35,989 bases of DNA from an uncultured Geobacteraceae bacterium (GCA_903930585.1 CAIYZD010000706.1:1-35989), one strand, 5' to 3'; numbered from the stretch's first letter, positions 8,666 to 16,055 are shown. A program made the numbers and translations. Notes: a model not told the origin generated them from the letters alone.

Positions 8666-9856
8666 ATGCGTTATCCTGATAAAAAAGGGCACTTTGGCCA
8701 GTATGGCGGGCGCTATGTCCCTGAAACCCTCATGCCCGCTTTGCTGGAACTGGAACGGGCCTATGAACAGTATCGCCATGATCGTGAGTTCAAACAGGAA
8801 TTCGCGTATTACCTGCGGCAGTACGTCGGACGCCCAAATCCACTTTACTATGCGGAAAAACTGACGAAAAAACTGGGGGGCGCACGTATTTATCTCAAAC
8901 GCGAGGACCTGAATCATACTGGCGCGCACAAGATAAACAATACCATCGGTCAGGGGCTCCTGGCGCGGCGGATGGGGAAAAAACGGGTTATTGCCGAAAC
9001 CGGAGCCGGTATGCATGGTGTTGCAACTGCTACCATTGCCGCCCTGTTCGGCATGTCGTGTGAGGTGTTCATGGGGGAGGAGGATACCCATCGACAGTCA
9101 CAGAATGTCTTCCGTATGAAACTGCTCGGGGCGACCGTAACCCCGGTAACCGCCGGTACCGCAACCCTGAAGGATGCCATGAACGAGGCGATGCGTAACT
9201 GGGTTGCCACCATCCATGAAACTTTTTATGTAATCGGCACGGTAGCCGGACCGCATCCGTATCCGATGATGGTGCGGGACTTCCAGTCCATAATCGGCGC
9301 TGAGGTCAAGAAACAGCACAAAAAGGTTGAAGGGCGTCTGCCCGATTACCTGGTGGCCGCCGTTGGTGGTGGCAGTAACGCCATGGGTCTGTTCTATCCC
9401 TTTCTCAAAAACAGTGGGGTCCGCCTGGTGGGGGTCGAAGCCTCCGGTTACGGTATCGAAACCGGCAGGCATGCCGCACCGCTCTGTGCCGGGTCACCCG
9501 GTATCCTGCATGGTAACAAAACCTATCTGCTGCAGGACCAGCATGGTCAGATCACTCATGCCCACTCAATTTCGGCGGGTCTCGACTATCCCGGTGTCGG
9601 ACCGGAACACTCATGGCTGAAAGATAGCGGCCGTGCCGAATACGTCTCTATTACCGACGACGAGGCGCTGGAAGGATTCAGTGTCCTGACCCGTGAAGAG
9701 GGTATCATTCCGGCTCTGGAATCGTCACACGCCATCGCGCATACCCTGAGACTGGCTCCCACATTGGGTAAGGATAAAACCATAGTGGTCTGTCTGTCCG
9801 GACGTGGCGACAAGGATATGCATACGGTCGCCGAGGCGATGGGGGTATCGTTCTAG
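8666..9856 (+). CDS. trpB: Tryptophan synthase beta subunit (TrpB1 type) with altered carboxylate loop
   Basis: Family knowledge: TrpB condenses indole with L-serine using PLP, normally in an alpha2beta2 complex with TrpA. The 396-residue protein is canonical in most motifs: [11 protein letters not shown], the PLP lysine in [10 protein letters not shown] (K89), the phosphate loop [21 protein letters not shown] and LSGRGDKDM. Two departures are visible. The nearly invariant GAGQHG loop reads GAGMHG (Met116; Gln114 in Salmonella numbering). The segment usually resembling GAKDVERQ reads GEEDTHRQ. No trpA follows; a terminator and then pta come next. An AT-rich TATAATATAAT lies just upstream of the start, so a local promoter is possible. 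Confidence 0.95.
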   Translation: MRYPDKKGHFGQYGGRYVPETLMPALLELERAYEQYRHDREFKQEFAYYLRQYVGRPNPLYYAEKLTKKLGGARIYLKREDLNHTGAHKINNTIGQGLLARRMGKKRVIAETGAGMHGVATATIAALFGMSCEVFMGEEDTHRQSQNVFRMKLLGATVTPVTAGTATLKDAMNEAMRNWVATIHETFYVIGTVAGPHPYPMMVRDFQSIIGAEVKKQHKKVEGRLPDYLVAAVGGGSNAMGLFYPFLKNSGVRLVGVEASGYGIETGRHAAPLCAGSPGILHGNKTYLLQDQHGQITHAHSISAGLDYPGVGPEHSWLKDSGRAEYVSITDDEALEGFSVLTREEGIIPALESSHAIAHTLRLAPTLGKDKTIVVCLSGRGDKDMHTVAEAMGVSF

Positions 9857-9907
9857 CGTCCCGTATGCTGAAAATTTAGCCGCAATTATGTGGCTTAAGT
9901 CTCGCTA

Positions 9908-9933
9908 AAGCCCGAAAAAATCGGGCTTTTTTT
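9908..9933 (+). terminator. Rho-independent terminator after trpB
   Basis: AAAGCCCGA, a short A-rich loop and TCGGGCTTT form a GC-rich stem followed by a run of seven T residues. It closes the ribH-to-trpB run about 50 bp after the trpB stop. Confidence 0.93.
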
Positions 9934-9934
9934 G

Positions 9935-9963
9935 TTGACCGGATGTATCGGTTCCGTTATTAT
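9935..9963 (+). promoter_or_regulatory. Sigma-70-type promoter of pta
   Basis: TTGACC (9935-9940) and TATTAT (9958-9963) are separated by 17 bp and begin immediately after the trpB terminator. The predicted start lies about 25 bases before the pta ATG, and GAAGGAGG provides a strong ribosome-binding site six bases before it. Confidence 0.75.
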
Positions 9964-9996
9964 AAACTTGTTTTATATTTACGAAGGAGGCGCGTA

Positions 9997-11001
9997 ATGC
10001 ATCTTGTTGATCAGATCAAGGAAAAGGCCAGAAAGAACCGGCAGATAGTGGTATTGCCGGAAAGTTACGACGAACGAATGCTGTACGCTGCTGAAAAGAT
10101 TGTTTCGGAAGGACTGGCAACTATTGTCATTCTTGGTGATCCGGCCAAGATACAGGCGGATGCCGCCGCCAAAGGGATTAATCTGGCGGGAGTCGAACTT
10201 CTGAATCCCGCGACATCGCCAAAACTTGAATCATACGTCGCCGATCTGGTCGAACTGCGCAAGGGGAAGGGGTTGACCGCCGATGAAGCACGGAAACTTC
10301 TGACTGCCGATGATAACCTGTACTATGCCGGCATGATGGTGCGTAACGGCGATGCCGGTGGTGAAGTCGCCGGTGCCGCCGGCACTACCGGCAACGTGCT
10401 TAAAGCTGCTTTTCAGACCGTCGGTCCGGCCAGGGGAATTAAAACGGTATCCTCCTGCTTTCTCATGATTACCAAAACGCCGACATTCGGCGAAAACGGT
10501 ATCATTCTTTTCGCCGACTGCGCCGTTAATCCGAATCCCGATGCCCAGGCTCTGGCGGAAATTGCCGTGGCCACAGCAGGAAGCTGCAAGGCGTTTCTGG
10601 ACGTTGATGCCCGGGTTGCGCTACTTTCCTTCTCCACGAAAGGGAGCGCCAGTCATGCCGATTGCGACAAAGTCTTAAAGGCGCTGGAGATTGCCAAACG
10701 GATCAAGCCGGATATGCAGATCGACGGCGAATTGCAGGCTGACGCGGCCCTCCTTCCGAACGTGGGGAGCAAGAAGGCTCCGGGAAGTGGTGTGGCCGGC
10801 AAGGCCAACGTCCTGATTTTCCCCGACCTTGATGCCGGAAACATCGCCTACAAGCTGGTCGAGCGGGTCGCGGGCGCTGAAGCGGTCGGCCCGATCATTC
10901 AGGGGCTTGCCAAGCCGGTCAACGATTTGTCGCGCGGCTGTTCGGTAGATGATATCGTCAATGTAACCGCCATTACGGCGGTGCAGGCTGCCCAGGGGTA
11001 A
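9997..11001 (+). CDS. pta: Phosphate acetyltransferase
   Basis: Family knowledge: Pta interconverts acetyl-CoA and acetyl phosphate, and with acetate kinase it links acetate to central carbon metabolism and yields ATP. This is the short form of 334 residues without the N-terminal regulatory domains found in enterobacterial Pta. Signatures include IVVLPESYDERML, a long Gly-rich KTVSSCFLM region, FADCAVNPNPDAQ and PGSGVAGKANVLIFPDLD. The ORF track opens at 9943, but the ATG at 9997 has GGAGG at good spacing and the expected N-terminus. No ackA is adjacent. The gene is flanked by its own promoter and by convergent genes, so it appears monocistronic. Confidence 0.95.
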   Translation: MHLVDQIKEKARKNRQIVVLPESYDERMLYAAEKIVSEGLATIVILGDPAKIQADAAAKGINLAGVELLNPATSPKLESYVADLVELRKGKGLTADEARKLLTADDNLYYAGMMVRNGDAGGEVAGAAGTTGNVLKAAFQTVGPARGIKTVSSCFLMITKTPTFGENGIILFADCAVNPNPDAQALAEIAVATAGSCKAFLDVDARVALLSFSTKGSASHADCDKVLKALEIAKRIKPDMQIDGELQADAALLPNVGSKKAPGSGVAGKANVLIFPDLDAGNIAYKLVERVAGAEAVGPIIQGLAKPVNDLSRGCSVDDIVNVTAITAVQAAQG

Positions 11002-11006
11002 ATCAA

Positions 11007-11417
11007 TTACAGATCCCCGGTCATTTCCTGCAACAGGTAGAGCTTGACGTTGAGCTTACGGACACATTCCACAATTTCCCGCAGCTGCCCTTCATCAAGC
11101 CCGCACTCTTCTTCAACCCCCTGGAACCAGGGATACCCCTTGGGGAGCGGCGTCAGGGCGCCGTCGCGGAGCAGCATCAGGTCTACAAGGTCGTTGACGC
11201 GCCCGGTTGCTTCCCAGGGGTCACGGTAGTTGAACTGCCGCGCGACGACGTGCAGTCCCATCCCGTTTGGAAAGAGTGCTTTTACTTCAAAGGAAAACTC
11301 ACGCGGGGCGCTATAGCTGTCGCTCCGTCCGGAACGTACCATTACCTCGGCTTGCGCCTTTTTCAATAATTCTCCGACCGATTCGGCGGTCATGGCGGTG
11401 TATGTTTCCATCGTCAT
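11007..11417 (-). CDS. Unknown small protein, third gene of the MoxR/VWA operon
   Basis: A 136-residue soluble protein that I do not recognise. It starts MTMETYTAMTAE. The ORF track opens upstream at 11480, but the ATG at 11417 overlaps the stop of the VWA gene by 4 bp (ATGA) and has GGAG just upstream, so this start is much more likely. It has no membrane segment, cysteine cluster or nucleotide-binding motif. The middle contains aromatic-rich FNYRDPWEATGRVNDL and PKGYPWFQGVEEE, and the end is predicted helical. Strict coupling to the ATPase and VWA genes suggests it is a third component or adaptor of the same complex. It converges on pta with only 5 bp between the two stops. Confidence 0.8.
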   Translation of the reverse strand: MTMETYTAMTAESVGELLKKAQAEVMVRSGRSDSYSAPREFSFEVKALFPNGMGLHVVARQFNYRDPWEATGRVNDLVDLMLLRDGALTPLPKGYPWFQGVEEECGLDEGQLREIVECVRKLNVKLYLLQEMTGDL

Positions 11418-12586
11418 ATCTCCATTCGTAATTCGATACCCCACGGCGCCGGTTTTTCCGCGGCAGCGGTCAATACCCACAGGGTTGGAAACTCCATTGC
11501 TTCGGGAGCCGGCCCGATGCCGTCGGTAAGATAAATTACCGCTGCCGGCAGGGGATGCATGGTTTTTGCGTAGGCAAAGACCGGCCGGAGGTCGGTGAAG
11601 CCGCCGCCGTCATAGCGTTTGACACTGCCGGGAGCGCCGCTGAGGGATGCAATCCGCTGGATGCGGCTGTTGGCGTACAATACGGTGATGATGGCGTCGC
11701 GACCGGCGGCAATGTGGAGCAGTTCGCGGGCAAACGTTTCCCGCAGCTCGGCACTGTTGGTCGAATCACTGACGTCAACTCCGATCAGCAGATTAAGGCG
11801 GCGCCGCTTTCTGATTCCGGGTGTGGTATGCTCAAAGCGGCGATGTTCCCGCATCCAGGAACTCCTCCGGCCGGTACGTCCGGCAGTGGCAACAAATTGC
11901 CGCAAAATTTGACGCCATGGGAGCGGAGACGGTTGAAGCAGGGTATCGACAACGCTCCGGAGTTCTGCCGGAGTTTCGCCGTCGCTCCCTCTCAGACTCT
12001 CCCTGGTTATTGCTCGCACCGTTTCCTCTGCCAGCGCCAGCGGCGTACTGTCGGCATCGCTCCAGATTCCGTGGCTATCGAGGGTGGTTGCGGAATCGGC
12101 GCCGCGCCCGTCACCGGGAGCACCCTGCTCCGAGCGGTCGGCATCGCCATAGCCGCTGCCATCCAGATTCCCGGTGTCGAATGGGGGAACGAGCAGCCCG
12201 TAATATTCCTCCGCCGCCAACCCGTCGGGAGCATCGTAATGTTCAGGAAGGAGCGCATCTGCCGGAAGGTCGGAGATACCCGGATTAATCGCCAGGTCAC
12301 AGGCAATATCCCAGTCATGCTGGTTTCGCTCCTTGCGGCGCAGCGGATGGAGATGCAGCAGGTGTTTGACGAGGTGTTCCAGAAGTGAGCGTTGTTGCGC
12401 TGCCGCCAGGGCGGCGAAAGGTGCGGGATCGACCGTCAGGACCGGAATGCCGTCCCTGACGGTAACTCCGGCGGGCTTCCCGTTCAGCGTGCGCTCTTCG
12501 CGGCGCAGATTGAGGATAAAATGCCCGTAGAACGGCCGTTCCCGCAGCAGACGCACGACGGCATTTTCAAGCGGACCGTTGTTCAT
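11414..12586 (-). CDS. DUF2201-like protein: degenerate metallopeptidase domain plus VWA domain
   Basis: A 390-residue protein. The N-terminal part matches the putative metallopeptidase domain that precedes DUF2201 VWA domains. At residues 71-84 the zinc-site pattern H-x3-H-x4-H is kept (H71, H75, H80), but the expected HExxH glutamate is Leu72 (HLVKH), so peptidase activity is unlikely. WDIACDLAIN follows as in the family. The C-terminal VWA domain keeps the metal-ion-dependent adhesion site (DVSDS), GGGFTDLRP and YLTDG. Family knowledge: VWA proteins encoded next to MoxR ATPases usually act as their partners. Both gene junctions are 4-bp ATGA overlaps, giving fixed order ATPase, VWA, small protein. 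Confidence 0.85.
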   Translation of the reverse strand: MNNGPLENAVVRLLRERPFYGHFILNLRREERTLNGKPAGVTVRDGIPVLTVDPAPFAALAAAQQRSLLEHLVKHLLHLHPLRRKERNQHDWDIACDLAINPGISDLPADALLPEHYDAPDGLAAEEYYGLLVPPFDTGNLDGSGYGDADRSEQGAPGDGRGADSATTLDSHGIWSDADSTPLALAEETVRAITRESLRGSDGETPAELRSVVDTLLQPSPLPWRQILRQFVATAGRTGRRSSWMREHRRFEHTTPGIRKRRRLNLLIGVDVSDSTNSAELRETFARELLHIAAGRDAIITVLYANSRIQRIASLSGAPGSVKRYDGGGFTDLRPVFAYAKTMHPLPAAVIYLTDGIGPAPEAMEFPTLWVLTAAAEKPAPWGIELRMEI

Positions 12587-13641
12587 GCCTCACGGGAGAT
12601 AATCCGGATGGCGTCGAATACCACACTGTCGTACTTATCCTGTGCAATGCCGAGTGCAACTTCCGGGATCTTGAGCAGTGACTTGACGAAGCCGAAACGG
12701 AGATCGCGCGGCAGGACGGAAATATAGGCGACCAGATGCGATTCCTGGTCCGGCGTGAGTGTCGGCGATGCCTGCAACGTTGCCGTCAGATCGTTGATTG
12801 TGGCCGCCTGGACGTCGTCCCGCTGCTTTTCGGCCTGCCCGGCAACCTGCGGCCAATCATTCAGGATTTCGGCTGCGGTCAGGGGGCGTCCCTTGCGGTC
12901 AGCCAGCCACCGCATGAAGGTAATGGCGGCTTCCTTGCCGACGATACCTGCATAGACCTCCATTTCCAGATCACCGGGAAAACGGCAATTCCGTTTCAGG
13001 ACGCTGACCATCTCCCACCCCCGCTCGGTCGGCTCGACCTGCAGTTCCATCGGTGCTCCCTGGCGGGCCAGCATTCCGGAATTTCCCGCCAGGAACCGGC
13101 GCACGTCGCCGGACAGTTTCCGCTCCGCGGCATAGCGGGCCCAGCAGCTGTAATCGGTTTCGACAAACAGCATCACCATCCGGTCGATCAGGGCGCGGTC
13201 AAGCGTCGCCACCTGGTAGGTGCCGTCCGGAGGGTTGATACTGACGATCACCTTGTGCCGTTTGGAGAGATGGTGAGTGTGCAACGACCGGAACAATCCC
13301 TCTGCGGGCGGCTCCACAAACTGGAAAATGGCCTGCAGAGTGTCCTCCTGCTGGGCCCGGTTCAGTTCATCGCAGTGAACCACGGTCGGCGGTTCGTCAT
13401 CGCCGGGCCACCAGGAGGGGCGCGACCAGTACATTATTTCACCATCCCGGTACGGAATGCCGACCAGATCTCCCACCTCCATCTGTCCGAGGCGCAGTGA
13501 CACATACCTCCTCTCGATCTCGCGGCACGCCTGGATGATTCCGGCGCTTTTGCCGACTCCGCGATGCCCGACCACACAGGGTGTCAGGTCAGTTTTGGTG
13601 ATGATTTCCTTGATGACGATTTTCATCTGCTCGATGTTCAT
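12583..13641 (-). CDS. MoxR-type AAA+ ATPase
   Basis: A 352-residue AAA+ protein. Walker A is GHRGVGKS (residues 25-32), Walker B is VVHCDELNRA, sensor 1 is VIVSINPPDGTYQVATLD, and the arginine-finger region ALIDRMV follows. The PPxGTYxVxxLDxAxxDR pattern is characteristic of MoxR-like ATPases. These use ATP to remodel or activate target proteins together with VWA partners, as in RavA-ViaA and MoxR systems. It is the first gene of a three-gene minus-strand operon, overlapping the VWA gene by 4 bp. No membrane segment is visible, so it should be cytoplasmic. The substrate is unknown. Confidence 0.9.
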   Translation of the reverse strand: MNIEQMKIVIKEIITKTDLTPCVVGHRGVGKSAGIIQACREIERRYVSLRLGQMEVGDLVGIPYRDGEIMYWSRPSWWPGDDEPPTVVHCDELNRAQQEDTLQAIFQFVEPPAEGLFRSLHTHHLSKRHKVIVSINPPDGTYQVATLDRALIDRMVMLFVETDYSCWARYAAERKLSGDVRRFLAGNSGMLARQGAPMELQVEPTERGWEMVSVLKRNCRFPGDLEMEVYAGIVGKEAAITFMRWLADRKGRPLTAAEILNDWPQVAGQAEKQRDDVQAATINDLTATLQASPTLTPDQESHLVAYISVLPRDLRFGFVKSLLKIPEVALGIAQDKYDSVVFDAIRIISREA

Positions 13642-13807
13642 GAAGTTGCTCCGAAAGTTAAGGACAATAATAATCCTGTTGCATCATAGCGGCAATGGTT
13701 TTGGTTTTCAAGAGGATACTGCCAGGCGTCTATCGGCGAATCATAACACTTTAATTTGTAAGGCGAACAAGGGGATGTATTTCAAGATCGGAATTGATTG
13801 CAGGGTT

Positions 13808-13831
13808 CTGCTATGATAATGTGAACAGCAG
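13808..13831. promoter_or_regulatory. Inverted repeat upstream of the 13.9 kb toxin-antitoxin pair
   Basis: CTGCT and AGCAG arms are separated by 14 bp that include the AT-rich ATGATAATG, a possible -10 region. The repeat lies 40-63 bp before the antitoxin ATG. It is a candidate autoregulatory operator, by analogy with other antitoxin promoters. The arms are short, so chance is possible. Confidence 0.3.
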
Positions 13832-13870
13832 GGAATTATTTCGTATGGGACACGTTTTACGGGAGGAACT

Positions 13871-14080
13871 ATGGCAATAGCACTTGAAAGGCGGGTTGAC
13901 GCCCTGGTGAGTGACGTACAGGCAATTCAAAAAGAATTGATTCTCTCCAAAATGCAGCAGAACAAAAGGAGTCGTCGTAACCAGGATATCTGGGATTCTC
14001 TTTCTCAAAAAGTCGCGACCTCATGGGATTCAGTCACTGCGGTTGATGAAATAGCGTCCCAAAGGGAAAAACAATGGTAA
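13871..14080 (+). CDS. Small putative antitoxin of a PIN-toxin pair
   Basis: A 69-residue protein with a predicted coiled-coil-like N-terminal helix (heptad-like spacing in ERRVDALVSDVQAIQKEL) and a basic middle. It belongs to no antitoxin family that I recognise. The assignment comes from context: it has a strong GGGAGG ribosome-binding site and its end overlaps the start of the PIN-domain gene by 7 bp, the usual antitoxin-first arrangement. The C-terminal stretch ending EIASQREKQW could be the toxin-binding tail. The alternative is a small protein unrelated to toxin control. Confidence 0.72.
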   Translation: MAIALERRVDALVSDVQAIQKELILSKMQQNKRSRRNQDIWDSLSQKVATSWDSVTAVDEIASQREKQW

Positions 14081-14472
14081 AATCTGTCACCATTGACAGT
14101 TCCGTAATAATTTCATCGCTGCTACCCAATGAGAAACGCCATGAGGAAGCCTGCCATATATGGAACAAAGTCTTGAGCGGAGAAACTCCAGCCGTCATGC
14201 CTTATTCAGTTCTTGTAGAGGTTGTTGCTTCGATACGGCGTCGCACAGGCTCTGAACTTCTTGCTGTTGAAGTCCAGAAAGCGCTGGAAGGTATATCGTC
14301 ACTTTCGTTTGTCATGCTCGACAGTCGTACCGCCGTCAGAGCATGCAGGGTGGCAACCAAAACGGGTTTGCGTGGTATGGATGCTCTTGTTGTTCAGGTT
14401 GCCAAAGAATACAAGTCAGAACTGATAACTTTCGATAGCGAGATGCTGCAGAAAGCAGCTTCAGTGCTATAG
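14074..14472 (+). CDS. PIN-domain ribonuclease toxin (VapC-like)
   Basis: A 132-residue PIN domain. Family knowledge: PIN toxins are Mg2+-dependent RNases, often cutting tRNA or rRNA, held inactive by the cognate antitoxin. Expected acidic residues are visible: Asp8 in TIDSSVI, Glu in SVLVEVVASI, Asp in LRGMDALVVQVA and a late Asp in ITFDSEML. The ATG lies inside the last codons of the putative antitoxin (7-bp overlap), indicating coupled translation. It is a separate system from the Phd/PIN pair at 18.4 kb; the two PIN proteins share family motifs only. Confidence 0.88.
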   Translation: MVKSVTIDSSVIISSLLPNEKRHEEACHIWNKVLSGETPAVMPYSVLVEVVASIRRRTGSELLAVEVQKALEGISSLSFVMLDSRTAVRACRVATKTGLRGMDALVVQVAKEYKSELITFDSEMLQKAASVL

Positions 14473-14573
14473 TCTTCCTGTTTTTTATTACTCCCGTTGA
14501 TACAGCAATCGCGGAACCTCCACTCCCCTATGAACCATCCGAGTAAAAAGCCCTGCTCAGGCACCAAAGGGAT

Positions 14574-15272
14574 CTACGCTGTGAAACGGGAGTTCAAAAC
14601 CTTATACCTGAGCGGGTCGCTCAGTCCCGCCTCGGCAAATCCCTTCAGGCGCAGACGGCAGGAGTCGCACAACCCGCAGGAAAGGCCTTTCGGTGTCGGA
14701 TCGTAGCAGGAGTGCGTCAATGCGTAATCCACCCCCAGTTCCACGCCGCGCCGGATGATATCGGCCTTGGTCATATTGATCAGCGGAGCATGGATTTTGA
14801 ACGGTACCGTTCCTTCCACACCTGCCCTGGTGGCCAGATTGGCCATCTTCTCAAACGATTCTATGTATTCCGGACGACAGTCAGGATAGCCGGAGTAATC
14901 AAGTGCATTTACGCCGATGTAGATGTCCGACGCACCCAGCACTTCGGCCCACCCCAGTGCAAAGGAAAGGAAAATGGTGTTGCGGGCCGGTACATAGGTG
15001 ACTGGAATGTCGTTCCCGACGCCATCTTTCGGAACATCGATGTCAGCCGTCAGGGCGCTCCCTCCCATCAAGCGGAGGTCGAAATCGACCACCAGATGTT
15101 CCGCTGCGCCGATCCGTTTGGCATTGCTCCTGGCAACCGACAGCTCGAAGCTGTGGCGCTGACCGTAGGAAAAACTGATGGCATGGGGAATGAAGCCCTC
15201 CGCTGCGGCTATTGCCATACAGGTGGTGGAATCCAGGCCGCTGCTATACAAAACTACCGCTTTACGTTGCAT
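14574..15272 (-). CDS. queC: 7-cyano-7-deazaguanine synthase QueC
   Basis: Family knowledge: QueC converts 7-carboxy-7-deazaguanine to preQ0 with ATP and ammonia, a step in queuosine tRNA-modification synthesis. The 232-residue protein has the PP-loop ATP pyrophosphatase motif near the N-terminus, here SSGLDSTT rather than the more usual [20 protein letters not shown]-like sequence appears as [12 protein letters not shown]. The C-terminal zinc site has four cysteines (CYDP and CGLCDSC). No other que genes are in the window and no preQ1 riboswitch could be recognised in its leader. It is divergent from the DUF507 genes. Confidence 0.95.
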   Translation of the reverse strand: MQRKAVVLYSSGLDSTTCMAIAAAEGFIPHAISFSYGQRHSFELSVARSNAKRIGAAEHLVVDFDLRLMGGSALTADIDVPKDGVGNDIPVTYVPARNTIFLSFALGWAEVLGASDIYIGVNALDYSGYPDCRPEYIESFEKMANLATRAGVEGTVPFKIHAPLINMTKADIIRRGVELGVDYALTHSCYDPTPKGLSCGLCDSCRLRLKGFAEAGLSDPLRYKVLNSRFTA

Positions 15273-15310
15273 GATATGGTTCTCCGGGCACAGTATGTGA
15301 ACTTTAACGA

Positions 15311-15338
15311 TTGCAATTTTACGCGTAATGAGTACAAT
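15311..15338 (+). promoter_or_regulatory. Candidate promoter for the DUF507 transcript
   Basis: TTGCAA (15311-15316) and TACAAT (15333-15338) are spaced by 16 bp in the queC/DUF507 divergent gap. A transcript from here would begin near 15345 and carry the small ORF and hairpin described below before reaching the first DUF507 gene. Confidence 0.5.
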
Positions 15339-15353
15339 AAGTCTACTTTTCTC

Positions 15354-15395
15354 ATGAATCTGCGCCGGAAAAAAGTAAAATCATCCCATAGATGA
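15354..15395 (+). CDS. Possible 13-codon leader peptide ORF
   Basis: ATG to TGA encodes a 13-residue, Arg/Lys-rich peptide ([13 protein letters not shown]). Its stop codon directly abuts the terminator-like hairpin at 15396. No convincing Shine-Dalgarno is visible, so translation is uncertain. The position between a candidate promoter and a hairpin is what makes it notable. Confidence 0.25.
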   Translation: MNLRRKKVKSSHR

Positions 15396-15420
15396 GGCCT
15401 GCCGGATAGCAGGTCTTTTT
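15396..15420 (+). terminator. Hairpin with T-run in the leader of the DUF507 genes
   Basis: GGCCTGC and GCAGGTC form a 7-bp stem (one G-T pair) with a 6-nt loop, followed by TTTTT. It has the form of an intrinsic terminator on the plus strand but lies upstream of the first DUF507 ATG, with no plus-strand gene before it. It may be an attenuator or the end of a short RNA. Confidence 0.7.
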
Positions 15421-15433
15421 CATTTGAGGCGAC

Positions 15434-15721
15434 ATGCGACTAAAAGAGGAACAGATACGCGGGTTGGCAGAGAAGGTGTATAGTGACTTATCGGCTGATA
15501 ACCTGATACTGCCGCGGGGGGAACGTGGGACAGTTATAACCGGAATCGCCCGCGTTATTTCGCAGAACTTTGCCGCTGAGCAGAAGCTGGAACGGGACGC
15601 GGAAAAGCTGCTGGATGAAACGCTTGACGCAATGGGGCGTGGCGCTGCGGATATTGACCGGCGCCGTATGCTGAAGATGGTCAAGGATAAGCTGGCAAAG
15701 GAACGCAAAATAGTCCTGTAA
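15434..15721 (+). CDS. DUF507 family protein (first of two)
   Basis: A 95-residue, mostly helical and highly charged protein beginning RLKEEQIRGLAEKVYSDL, which matches my recollection of the DUF507 family found in delta-proteobacterial lineages and Aquificae. Its function is unknown. GAGG lies five bases before the ATG. No membrane segment, cysteine or catalytic motif is visible. A second DUF507 protein is encoded 24 bp downstream, so the two probably form a heteromeric pair or arose by tandem duplication. The hairpin at 15396-15420 just upstream may control its expression. Confidence 0.85.
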   Translation: MRLKEEQIRGLAEKVYSDLSADNLILPRGERGTVITGIARVISQNFAAEQKLERDAEKLLDETLDAMGRGAADIDRRRMLKMVKDKLAKERKIVL

Positions 15722-15745
15722 TTCCTGATTTTAAGGGGGTTTAGC

Positions 15746-16006
15746 ATGTCGTTGTCTGAAGACCGCATTTCCACAATAGCCCATGAAATAGTTACCTGTA
15801 TCTGGCGGGATGATCTGGCGGATGTCTCCGATGACAGCCGGGCACTCGGTCGGGTCAAGCAGACGCTCGAAGCCTTTTTTGGCGCGGTGGACGAAATCGA
15901 GGCTGCGGTCAAGGCGAAACTGCGCAATAAGGCTCCCGGTAGCCGTGATTATGATGTTCTGTATCAAAAGTTCTACCACGACGAAATGGTCCGAAGAAAA
16001 CTGTGA
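15746..16006 (+). CDS. DUF507 family protein (second of two)
   Basis: An 86-residue helical protein with the same opening pattern as its neighbour (SEDRISTIAHEIVTCIW), but otherwise divergent. The C-terminal part LYQKFYHDEMVRRKL matches the basic end of the family. GGGGG-rich sequence eight to twelve bases before the ATG serves as ribosome-binding site. Function is unknown. Retention of two diverged copies side by side suggests distinct subunits rather than redundancy. A terminator follows 50 bp after the stop. Confidence 0.83.
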   Translation: MSLSEDRISTIAHEIVTCIWRDDLADVSDDSRALGRVKQTLEAFFGAVDEIEAAVKAKLRNKAPGSRDYDVLYQKFYHDEMVRRKL

Positions 16007-16055
16007 AAACCTGCCGGCGAATTCTGCATCTCAATCATTATTCCCACTTACTACC

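Noticed and set aside
11555-12388. Plus-strand ORF of 277 codons opposite the VWA gene
   Set aside because: It is a shadow of the real minus-strand gene: no family signature, unusual composition, and the opposite strand has intact VWA motifs and coupled starts.
12736-13500. Plus-strand ORF of 254 codons opposite the AAA+ ATPase
   Set aside because: Antisense shadow. The minus strand has Walker A, Walker B and sensor motifs.
14529-14556. Terminator downstream of queC
   Set aside because: On the minus strand GCCTGAGCAGGGCTTTTT gives only a three- to four-pair stem with a mismatch, too weak to call.
15273-15395. preQ1 riboswitch upstream of queC
   Set aside because: The compact preQ1-I pseudoknot pattern could not be found in the queC leader on the minus strand.
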